From positions 1-5,778 of the forward strand of contig JAPLJE010000509.1 in assembly GCA_026388755.1 (NCBI GenBank): 5,778 nt of DNA. The letters are read 5' to 3'. The notes below the pieces were generated by a model, which was given only the letters and a program-made list of their open reading frames with translations, ran no database searches and was not told the DNA's origin. Of this stretch, positions 1-5,240 are shown piece by piece. The DNA comes from Deltaproteobacteria bacterium (lineage in GTDB: Bacteria > Desulfobacterota > Desulfobacteria > Desulfobacterales > Desulfatirhabdiaceae). Positions within the stretch are counted from its first letter, which is position 1. Each line of letters opens with the position of its first letter. The position numbers were made by a program, and so were the translations under genes.

Positions 1-2
1 TT

Positions 3-1316
3 GAAGAAATTCATGACACGATTCAGCAGGCGCTTTCCGGGAAATGGGTGCTTCCCCAGGGCGAAGCCGCCATGCCGTACGCCGAGTTGAGTCAGGATAT
101 GTATGAACTGGTGGGTAACAAAAATGCCAATCTGGCCGATATCCGAAACACGCTGGAGCTGTTGACGCCGGACGGATTTGCCATTACCACCAGCGCTTTT
201 CGGGCGTTTCTGGAAAAAAACAAACTGGATGAATATCTCCAGCAGGTGATGGATTCCTGGGATCCCGAGGATGAAGCCGCCACCGAAAGTATCGCCGAGG
301 ATATCCAGAAACAATTCCTGTCCGGCGGTTTTCCTCTGGAAGTAACGCGGCAGATCCAAACTGCCATCGATAAGCTTCAGGAGAAAAACCCCAAGGAAAC
401 CCTGTTCTTTGCCGTAAGAAGTAGCGCATGGGGAGAAGACAGCATTCACAGCTTTGCTGGCCAGTACAAAACCTTTTTGAACGTTCCCGCGGATCAGTTG
501 CTGGATAGTTATCGAAAAGTGCTTGCCAGCGCCTATTCCCCGGGTGTTTTATCCTACCGCCATCAAAAAGGCTTTCATATTCATGAGCTGGCGATGTCGG
601 TGGGGTGCCAGGTAATGGTGAAAGCCAGGGCCAGCGGCGTCATTTATACGCTGGATACGCTCTCTGCTGAAAAAGACGTTCTTCTGGCCACGGCGGCCTG
701 GGGGCTGGGGGCTCCGGTGGTGGATGGCAGCGTGGCTGCGGATCAATACCGGATCACCCGCACGCCGCCGCATACGCTCAGCGGTTTTAACGTGGTTCAC
801 AAGTCCACCATGATGGTTGCGGCAAAAAGCGGTGGGACCGAGGTAACGCCTGTTCCGGAAGAACTCCAGCAAAAGGCGTGTTTGACGCCGGAGCTGGCTC
901 AGAAACTGGCTGAGACCGCACTGCTGATCGAACGCTATTTCAAACGGCCCCAGGATATCGAATGGGCCATAGATTCGCAAGACCGGGTGATGATTCTTCA
1001 GGCCCGGCCCCTGAATATCCAGTTGGCGACCGGATGCTCGAAAGATCAGGTTGACATATCCACGACGGATCACCCCGTGCTGTTAAAAAATCAGGGCGTT
1101 GTGGTCCAGCGCGGCGTGGCTGCCGGCAAAGTCTTTATTCTGGAACATAATGCGGATATTCTGAACGTTCCTTATGGCGCGATTCTGGTGGCCAGGCACA
1201 CCTCTCCTCGTCTGGCAAGGGTGATGCGCAAGGTTCACGGGATTCTGACAGATGTTGGCTCTCCGATTGGGCACAGGCAACCATTGCCCGCGAGTTTCGG
1301 GTTCCGGCCATTGTGA
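3..1316 (+). CDS. PEP-synthase-like protein, N-terminal part: PPDK ATP-grasp domain plus start of the phosphohistidine domain
   Basis: The frame is open from position 3 with coding-quality sequence (EEIHDTIQQALSGKWVLP), so the GTG at 48 is not the true start and the gene begins outside the window. PPDK_N landmarks are visible: the nucleotide-binding lysine in VGNKNANL (Lys codon 120-122), the conserved RSSAWGED block (417-440), the AAWGLGAPVVDGSV block near 691-735, and the closing IEWAID...QARPL segment with Glu at 960, Gln at 999 and Arg at 1005. The swivelling mobile domain follows, from about 1090, up to DVGSPIGH. The His codon at 1272-1274 matches the phosphorylated histidine of the family. 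Directly after it the frame is lost, and 14 unrelated residues are read before the stop at 1314-1316. The family transfers phosphate from ATP through this histidine to pyruvate; in this divergent branch the substrate is not established. Expected location is the cytoplasm. Confidence 0.8.
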   Translation, partial: EEIHDTIQQALSGKWVLPQGEAAMPYAELSQDMYELVGNKNANLADIRNTLELLTPDGFAITTSAFRAFLEKNKLDEYLQQVMDSWDPEDEAATESIAEDIQKQFLSGGFPLEVTRQIQTAIDKLQEKNPKETLFFAVRSSAWGEDSIHSFAGQYKTFLNVPADQLLDSYRKVLASAYSPGVLSYRHQKGFHIHELAMSVGCQVMVKARASGVIYTLDTLSAEKDVLLATAAWGLGAPVVDGSVAADQYRITRTPPHTLSGFNVVHKSTMMVAAKSGGTEVTPVPEELQQKACLTPELAQKLAETALLIERYFKRPQDIEWAIDSQDRVMILQARPLNIQLATGCSKDQVDISTTDHPVLLKNQGVVVQRGVAAGKVFILEHNADILNVPYGAILVARHTSPRLARVMRKVHGILTDVGSPIGHRQPLPASFGFRPL

Positions 1317-2146
1317 ATACCGGCATCGCCACACAAATACTGAAAACCGGCGACGATATCACCCTGGATGCCACCCAAAACATTGTTTATGCCGGATATG
1401 CCAAAGAACTTTGTTATGACGAAATCACCGCTGAAGATGTGTTTGAGGAATCCTACGAATACCGACTGCTACGCCGGATCCTGCGAAAGATCAGTCCGCT
1501 GAATCTGCTGGATCCGCATGATAAAAACTTCAGGCCGTCCGGGTGTAAAACCGTGCATGACATCATCCGGTTTATTCATGAAAAGGCGGTCAAGGAACTG
1601 ATTCATCTGGGAGATACCCGTATCGGCGGCAGCGATGCCGCTTCCAGACGACTGAAATTCGGCATCCCCCTGGGGCTGATTGTCATTGATATCGGCGGCG
1701 GCCTTCAGTCTCGAACCACATCGGCAAAAGACGTCAGCCCGGAAGACATTACATCGGTTCCCATGAAGGCCTTTCTGGAAGGACTGACGGCCCCGGGGAT
1801 GTGGAGCACAGAGCCCATGTCCGTGGATTTCGGAAGTTTTATGTCCAGCCTGACCAGGACGTATTCCGATTCTTCAACCCGCTTCAACGGGCGGAATCTT
1901 GCGGTTCTCTCGGCCGAATATCTGAATCTGAACCTGCGTTTGGGGTATCATTATAACATTATTGACGCCTATATCGCTGAAAAACAAAATGACAATTACG
2001 CCTATTTCCGTTTTCTCGGCGGCGTCACGGATGTCACCCGCAGATCCAGGCGCGCCAGATTTATCGGCGAAGTGTTGGAACGATTCAATTTCCGCGTTGA
2101 GATCCGGGGGGATCTGGTCGTCCGGCCGCCATGTATGAAAAAGTGA
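1277..2146 (+). CDS. PEP-synthase-like protein, C-terminal part in the second frame
   Basis: Reading from 1277 in this frame restores the mobile-domain sequence ATIAREFRVPAIVNTG, which belongs directly after the GH at 1269-1274. A nominal start at 1313 (GTG) is therefore an artefact of the frame change. The segment then runs about 280 codons through a conserved-looking C-terminal region with blocks such as KFGIPLGLIVIDIGGG, NLRLGYHYNIIDAY, YFRFLGGVTDVTRRSRRARF and VEIRGDLVV. I see none of the catalytic signatures of the PEP-utilizer TIM barrel (no GTNDLTQ-like block and no Cys-Gly-Glu block). This suggests a PEP-synthase-like protein with a different C-terminal module. The frame ends artificially at the TGA at 2144-2146, a few codons after a second frame change. 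Without an in-frame start and ribosome binding site it is unlikely to be made alone. Confidence 0.7.
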   Translation, partial: ATIAREFRVPAIVNTGIATQILKTGDDITLDATQNIVYAGYAKELCYDEITAEDVFEESYEYRLLRRILRKISPLNLLDPHDKNFRPSGCKTVHDIIRFIHEKAVKELIHLGDTRIGGSDAASRRLKFGIPLGLIVIDIGGGLQSRTTSAKDVSPEDITSVPMKAFLEGLTAPGMWSTEPMSVDFGSFMSSLTRTYSDSSTRFNGRNLAVLSAEYLNLNLRLGYHYNIIDAYIAEKQNDNYAYFRFLGGVTDVTRRSRRARFIGEVLERFNFRVEIRGDLVVRPPCMKK

Positions 2147-2295
2147 AAATGCTCGGCTGTCTGGTGGCTTACACCCGGCAACTGGATGTTCAAATGCACA
2201 GTGATGAGAATATTGCAGATCACGTAACCGATTTTTTCAAAGGAGCGTACAACCATGACATCGGATCAGAAAACAACCGTACTACTTCTGGATGA
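2125..2295 (+). CDS. PEP-synthase-like protein, C-terminal tail in the third frame
   Basis: From about 2125 a third frame reads AAMYEKVKMLGCLVAYTRQ followed by LDVQMHSDENIADHVTDFF, ending at the TGA at 2293-2295. The LG-L-xx-YTRQLD pattern is the usual extreme C-terminus of this PEP-synthase-like family, so this is the missing tail of the preceding fragment. It is about 56 codons long. The last 41 nt overlap the start of the receiver gene at 2255, and the receiver's Shine-Dalgarno (2239-2245) lies inside it. An ATG at 2131 is present, but there is no convincing ribosome binding site in front of it, so independent translation is unlikely. Confidence 0.6.
   Translation, partial: AAMYEKVKMLGCLVAYTRQLDVQMHSDENIADHVTDFFKGAYNHDIGSENNRTTSG
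2239..2245 (+). promoter_or_regulatory. Shine-Dalgarno of the receiver gene
   Basis: AAAGGAG lies 9 nt before the ATG at 2255. It supports that start even though the preceding reading frame continues past it. Confidence 0.75.
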
Positions 2296-2641
2296 TGAAC
2301 CCATTGTCTGCAAGCGGCTTAAACCATCGCTGGAAAAAGCAGGCTATGACGTCGAGGTATTCACCAAAAGCCGGGAAGCCATGCACCGACTGACGGAAAA
2401 GGAATTTGATATCGCGATTACAGACCTTAAAATGGATGGCATGGATGGCATGGCGTTTCTTACAGAGGTCAAAAAACGACATCCCGCCACGGAAGTCATC
2501 GTGATCACCGGTTTTGCCACGATGGAGACGGCAAAGGAATCCTATCAGAAAGGCGTGTTTGATTTTGTGGCAAAGCCTTTTAAACTGGGGGAAATCCTGG
2601 AGGTGGTAAAAAAGGCCGAGGCCAAACACAAACCATCCTGA
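2255..2641 (+). CDS. Stand-alone response regulator receiver (CheY-like, NtrC-type receiver)
   Basis: The 128-residue protein is a single receiver domain with no output domain. The acidic pair is Asp13-Asp14, the phosphoacceptor is Asp57 in ITDLKMDGMDG, the switch threonine is Thr85 in VIVITGFA, and the conserved lysine is Lys107 in the KPF motif. All catalytic positions are present, so it should accept phosphate from a histidine kinase; no kinase is visible in the window. The usual Pro of the D-x-x-M-P motif is replaced by Asp61. The start at 2255 has a strong Shine-Dalgarno. The gene overlaps the tail of the PEP-synthase-like gene and is followed 28 nt later by a Usp gene, so co-transcription is likely. 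A single-domain receiver usually acts by protein contact or in a phosphorelay, but the partner cannot be read from the sequence. Cytoplasmic. Confidence 0.93.
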   Translation: MTSDQKTTVLLLDDEPIVCKRLKPSLEKAGYDVEVFTKSREAMHRLTEKEFDIAITDLKMDGMDGMAFLTEVKKRHPATEVIVITGFATMETAKESYQKGVFDFVAKPFKLGEILEVVKKAEAKHKPS

Positions 2642-2653
2642 AATAGCGGTTGG

Positions 2654-2660
2654 AAAGGAG
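2654..2660 (+). promoter_or_regulatory. Shine-Dalgarno of the first Usp gene
   Basis: AAAGGAG lies 9 nt before the ATG at 2670, with the same sequence and spacing as the site ahead of the receiver gene. Confidence 0.75.
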
Positions 2661-2669
2661 AATAATACC

Positions 2670-3548
2670 ATGAGAATTTTGTTTGCCGGAGATGAACATC
2701 CCTACAGCACGCAGGCGCTGAATAAAGTCATTGAACTGGCCCGGCATACCTGGGCGGATGTGACGCTTCTGTCCGTTTTGCCTGCCCAGCCTTCCTCGCA
2801 AGGGGAGTTTTTGTTGCCGGCTCAGGATCCGCGGGTCCAGGCATTGCGTCGCTACCGTGAGGAATTCCAGAAAATTCTGGGAAGCTCCGATTCCCCTTAC
2901 GCCCTGGAGCGATGGGACCATGAATGGATACCGCTTAGAAACGGAAGCTGGGAAGAGATCAAAGTCTGCAGAGGGGTGAAAAAAGATGTCAGGGTCCGCA
3001 TCCGGGCAGGAAATGCGGATACTGAAATACTGAACGAGGCGGATAAAGACGGCAGCGACCTGATTGTTCTGGGATGCGGCAAGGGCGGGCAGTGTGGATG
3101 GGAATCATCGGCGGCTGCGCCGAGAAAGGTAGCCGGCAACGCCACTTGTTCCGTTCTTCTGGCAAAAGAGGATAAACCGATCCGGCGCATCCTTGCCTGT
3201 ATTGACCAGATTTCCGTGAGCCAGGAATCCCTGGAGATGATCAACCAGCTCGTTACCATTCATGATGCGCAACTGGAACTGATCGGCCTGACCCAGGACG
3301 GCGCGGCCAAGTCCGAAGCCTATACCCGCCTGATTCAAATCGGAGATTATTTCAGCGACAAAGGCATCCCGGTTAATGCTAGGCTGGCGGAATCGTCGAA
3401 ATTTGAATCTGTCATTTCTACTGATACCGGTCAGGATCTTCTGGCGTTCTGGATGGGGAAAAAATCGTTGCTGACCCTGCTATTCCCCAGGGACTGGGTG
3501 GAAAGATTCGTCGGCGTTTGCCAGTCGTCTGTCCTGGTGTTGAGATAA
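2670..3548 (+). CDS. Universal stress protein, two tandem UspA domains (divergent)
   Basis: The 292-residue cytoplasmic protein has two Usp folds. Domain 1 (about 1-166) opens with MRILFAGDEHPYSTQAL, where Asp8 is at the usual first-strand position, and closes with SDLIVLGCGKGG and the final strand CSVLLAK. Domain 2 starts at about 170 with RRILACIDQ and ends in SSVLVLR. Domain 1 is longer than a usual Usp domain (about 140-150 residues) because of a charged, tryptophan-bearing stretch at about 40-105. The nucleotide-binding G-x2-G-x9-G-S/T motif is degraded: glycines 135-140 are present, but the Gly-Ser pair is replaced by alanines. In domain 2 the motif is not recognisable. ATP binding is therefore doubtful, and a scaffold or sensor role is possible. 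The gene lies 28 nt after the receiver and 23 nt before the second Usp gene, which suggests one operon. Family assignment is firm; function is not. Confidence 0.85.
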   Translation: MRILFAGDEHPYSTQALNKVIELARHTWADVTLLSVLPAQPSSQGEFLLPAQDPRVQALRRYREEFQKILGSSDSPYALERWDHEWIPLRNGSWEEIKVCRGVKKDVRVRIRAGNADTEILNEADKDGSDLIVLGCGKGGQCGWESSAAAPRKVAGNATCSVLLAKEDKPIRRILACIDQISVSQESLEMINQLVTIHDAQLELIGLTQDGAAKSEAYTRLIQIGDYFSDKGIPVNARLAESSKFESVISTDTGQDLLAFWMGKKSLLTLLFPRDWVERFVGVCQSSVLVLR

Positions 3549-3557
3549 CTGCAAAAA

Positions 3558-3565
3558 AAGAGGTG
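3558..3565 (+). promoter_or_regulatory. Shine-Dalgarno deciding the start of the second Usp gene
   Basis: AAGAGGTG lies 6 nt before the ATG at 3572. It favours this start over an upstream in-frame start at 3518, which would overlap the first Usp gene and add residues that do not fit the Usp fold. Confidence 0.65.
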
Positions 3566-3571
3566 ATAAAA

Positions 3572-4417
3572 ATGAAAGTCCTGGTAGCCGTTGATAAAAG
3601 CGAAGAATCTCAGAAGGCGCTGAAATACGCCTGCCATTTGCTGGAGAATTTTGACGCCAAGGTCGATGCTGTTTATGTCAAACCCGATGAATCGGATATT
3701 GGCGCTGAAACCCTGTATGCCCCGTTTACCGGTCAGGAACAGATAACGGCGTGGATCGAAAAAGAAGCCGAAGCCGTTGCCGAAGGGGTGCTAAGTTCCT
3801 GTGAGGTATGCGAAAGCGGGAAAGTCCCCTGCTGGCCCCGGATTCTTACCGGAGATCCCGCGGATGAAATCCTGCACCTGGCCGATACCCAGAACTATGA
3901 TATGATTGTTTTGGGCGCGCAGGAGCATTCCGCCCTGAAAGGGCTGATCCTTGGCGCCGTGCATGCCAAAATTCTACATCATGCCCGTCAGCCGGTACTG
4001 ATCGTCCGAAATTTTCGTCCCATTCATCGTATTTTAATCGCCTACAGGGGGTCTGAATGTGATCAGGATGCTTTGGGATTTATTGGGCTGATGGTACAGA
4101 AAAGAAAACCGGAGATTACCATTTTGCATGTTCAGGAGTCTGGAAGGGGCGAAAACGAAGCATCGGCAGAGACATGCCTTATCAATGCCAAAAAGAAACT
4201 GGGTGAATTTGAACATGCGCCGGATACCAAAATGACAAAAGGCGATTTCACGGATGAAATCCTGAAAGAGGTGGCGACCGGCAGATATGACCTGGTGGTA
4301 TTAGGTGCTTACGGGCATAAACGGCCCAAGTATCTCAACCTCATCAGCGACGAAGCCCTCAATATCGCCCGTCTGACAACACGTCCCGTGCTGGTCTTCC
4401 GGGATGCGGCGAATTGA
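3572..4417 (+). CDS. Universal stress protein, two tandem UspA domains
   Basis: The 281-residue protein starts exactly at the first Usp strand (MKVLVAVDKSEESQKALKYA, with Asp8 at the usual nucleotide-contact position). Domain 1 covers about 1-146. It has the GDPADEIL block (94-101), then DMIVLGAQEHS (110-120) and GAV at 128-130, where a canonical protein has Gly-Ser/Thr-Val. Domain 2 covers about 150-281. It begins IHRILIAYRG, has GDFTDEIL (224-231), and ends DLVVLGAYGHKRP...RPVLVF; Gly245 and Gly248 form the G-x2-G part of the ATP motif, and Ser259 is at the later Ser/Thr position. It is closer to the Usp consensus than its upstream neighbour, so the pair is probably not a recent duplication. 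Family members bind ATP or act as stress-induced dimers in the cytoplasm. It is the last gene of the rightward set; I see no terminator hairpin in the 36 nt that follow. Confidence 0.92.
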   Translation: MKVLVAVDKSEESQKALKYACHLLENFDAKVDAVYVKPDESDIGAETLYAPFTGQEQITAWIEKEAEAVAEGVLSSCEVCESGKVPCWPRILTGDPADEILHLADTQNYDMIVLGAQEHSALKGLILGAVHAKILHHARQPVLIVRNFRPIHRILIAYRGSECDQDALGFIGLMVQKRKPEITILHVQESGRGENEASAETCLINAKKKLGEFEHAPDTKMTKGDFTDEILKEVATGRYDLVVLGAYGHKRPKYLNLISDEALNIARLTTRPVLVFRDAAN

Positions 4418-4453
4418 GAGAGCCGTATCTGATCAAAATGCCTGTTGCCAATC

Positions 4454-4783
4454 CTACATCAGTTCAAATACGATGAACACACAGATGAACGCCATGAGGA
4501 CGAGAGCAACAAAGAACATTTCTTCGGTAATGCGCTCAAGCCGGTGCTTTCTCTCTTTCCGGCGGCTGCGCAGGGCGACATACGAGTGGATGCACGTTGC
4601 AAGAAACAGAAGGGCATCGAGCGCCAGCAGCTCTTCACCGTAGCTTTTCACGTGGGAGAGCCGCCGGCTCATGATGAAAATGCCGATGACCGTCAGGCAT
4701 ACGCCGACAAGGGTTGCGGAAACAGAGAATATATGGATGATGATATCGAACTCGACAAATTCGGATGACGGTTTCTGTTCCAT
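4454..4783 (-). CDS. Small three-helix inner-membrane protein of unknown function
   Basis: The 109-residue hydrophobic protein has three predicted membrane helices at about 14-38, 52-71 and 89-108. The loops are basic (SRRLSHVK at 39-46 and RSRRKERKHRLER at 72-84). The charge pattern suggests an integral inner-membrane protein with no large soluble domain. I recognise no named family, although the GVCLTVIGIF...LLALDALLFL pattern gives the impression of a conserved family of unknown function. The ATG at 4783 is 14 nt past the tatA stop on the same strand, so it probably shares the tatA transcript. No good Shine-Dalgarno precedes it, which would fit translational coupling to tatA. Its end is 36 nt from the convergent Usp gene. 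Opposite-strand open frames here encode low-complexity or highly charged peptides and are shadows. Confidence 0.78.
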   Translation of the reverse strand: MEQKPSSEFVEFDIIIHIFSVSATLVGVCLTVIGIFIMSRRLSHVKSYGEELLALDALLFLATCIHSYVALRSRRKERKHRLERITEEMFFVALVLMAFICVFIVFELM

Positions 4784-4797
4784 TAAGAGAGAGAGTC

Positions 4798-4962
4798 TTA
4801 TTTTTTTATGAGTTTCTCAGGATCATTCATGACTTTCTTGAATTCCTTGATGGCTTTTCCCAAGGAACTGCCAAGTTCGGGAAGTTTCCCCGGCCCAAAA
4901 ACGATCAAAGCAATGGCAAGTATGACCAGCAGATGCATCGGTGAAAAAAGATCTCCAACCAT
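4798..4962 (-). CDS. tatA: Sec-independent translocase protein TatA/TatE family, short form
   Basis: The 54-residue protein has the complete TatA layout: a short N-terminus, one membrane helix (about 9-22, MHLLVILAIALIVF), the hinge FGPGKLPELG (23-32), and an amphipathic helix with SLGKAIKEFKK (34-43), followed by a short charged tail. TatA oligomers form the protein-conducting element of the twin-arginine pathway, which exports folded proteins across the inner membrane. Usual family length is about 55-90 residues, so this one is at the small end and lacks the long acidic tail. The start at 4962 is set by a strong Shine-Dalgarno. An upstream in-frame extension to 5262 is rejected because the added 100 residues do not resemble Tat proteins and would overlap the start of the divergent DUF202 gene. 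No tatB or tatC is in the window. A sigma70-like promoter lies just upstream. Confidence 0.94.
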   Translation of the reverse strand: MVGDLFSPMHLLVILAIALIVFGPGKLPELGSSLGKAIKEFKKVMNDPEKLIKK

Positions 4963-4968
4963 AATCTG

Positions 4969-4976
4969 TCTCCTCT
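4969..4976 (-). promoter_or_regulatory. Shine-Dalgarno of tatA
   Basis: On the minus strand AGAGGAGA lies 6 nt before the ATG at 4962. It fixes the 54-residue form of TatA. Confidence 0.75.
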
Positions 4977-4993
4977 TTTGAATGGTTATAGAT

Positions 4994-5022
4994 ATTGTAT
5001 CCTGAAATCGTGGTTTCTTCAA
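4994..5022 (-). promoter_or_regulatory. Predicted sigma70-type promoter for tatA and the downstream membrane gene
   Basis: On the minus strand a -35 box TTGAAG (5017-5022, 4 of 6 consensus) and a -10 box TACAAT (4994-4999, 5 of 6) are separated by exactly 17 nt. Transcription would start near 4987, giving a leader of about 25 nt that contains the tatA Shine-Dalgarno. Position and spacing are good, but no transcript data support it. Confidence 0.5.
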
Positions 5023-5090
5023 TAACATCTTTTTCAAAATGATATGCTTCTGATAAGCTGATACCTTCCTTTTTAAAAAATCACAACCTA

Positions 5091-5120
5091 TTGCGCTGAA
5101 CGATGTAAAACTGATATAAA
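5091..5120 (+). promoter_or_regulatory. Weak rightward promoter candidate for the DUF202 gene
   Basis: TTGCGC (5091-5096, 3 of 6 consensus) and TATAAA (5115-5120, 5 of 6) are separated by 18 nt. The predicted leader would be about 115 nt. The match is modest in an AT-rich region, so this may be chance. Confidence 0.25.
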
Positions 5121-5240
5121 TGATGATCTTTTGTAAAAGATTTTCACTGCAAGGGGTTACATCGGCTCTTTTTCCCAACGGAGCCAATTGGGGACTTTGT
5201 ATTTCAATGAATTGCATGGTTATGAGAACAGACAGAGCCA

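Larger units (their letters stand above)
1..2295 (+). pseudogene. PEP-synthase-like PEP/pyruvate-binding protein, 5'-truncated by the window and broken by two frame changes
   Basis: One gene of the pyruvate phosphate dikinase/PEP synthase superfamily can be followed through three reading frames: from the left edge to about 1275, then about 1277-2125, then about 2125-2295. Protein similarity continues across both junctions, so this is one gene with two net -1 changes and not three genes. Domain order is an ATP-grasp-type PPDK N-terminal domain, then the phosphohistidine 'mobile' domain, then a long C-terminal region of over 250 residues in which I find no PEP-utilizer barrel signature. Apart from the two junctions there is no in-frame stop, so the gene is either a very young pseudogene or intact in the cell with assembly or read errors here. 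It is the first visible gene of a rightward set with a receiver and two Usp genes. The start codon lies upstream of the window. Confidence is high for the family and moderate for real disruption. Confidence 0.75.
4963..5240. other. Divergent AT-rich intergenic region between tatA and the DUF202 gene
   Basis: This 278-nt stretch is clearly more AT-rich than the flanking genes and holds no convincing gene on either strand. It contains the tatA promoter and Shine-Dalgarno on the minus strand and a weaker rightward promoter candidate at 5091-5120. I see no clear operator palindrome, riboswitch or RNA gene in it. Confidence 0.6.

Noticed and set aside
48..50. GTG as the start of the PEP-synthase-like gene
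   Set aside because: The same frame is open and coding-like back to position 3, and the family has a longer N-terminus, so the start lies outside the window.
549..1073. 174-codon open frame on the minus strand
   Set aside because: It lies entirely opposite the conserved PPDK domain, has an irregular Arg/His-rich composition and no ribosome binding site; it is a shadow of the plus-strand gene.
1269..1316. Programmed ribosomal frameshift at the first frame break
   Set aside because: There is no slippery heptamer, no convincing downstream structure and no recoding precedent in this family. A base loss is the simpler reading.
3518..3571. Upstream start for the second Usp gene
   Set aside because: It would overlap the end of the first Usp gene and add 18 residues before the first Usp strand. 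The ATG at 3572 has its own Shine-Dalgarno.
4418..4453. Bidirectional terminator between the convergent Usp and membrane-protein genes
   Set aside because: I find no GC-rich stem with flanking T or A runs in these 36 nt.
4404..4768. Two rightward open frames of 79 and 107 codons opposite the small membrane gene
   Set aside because: Their products are low-complexity Arg/Ser-rich or highly charged without any fold pattern, while the minus strand encodes three clean membrane helices.
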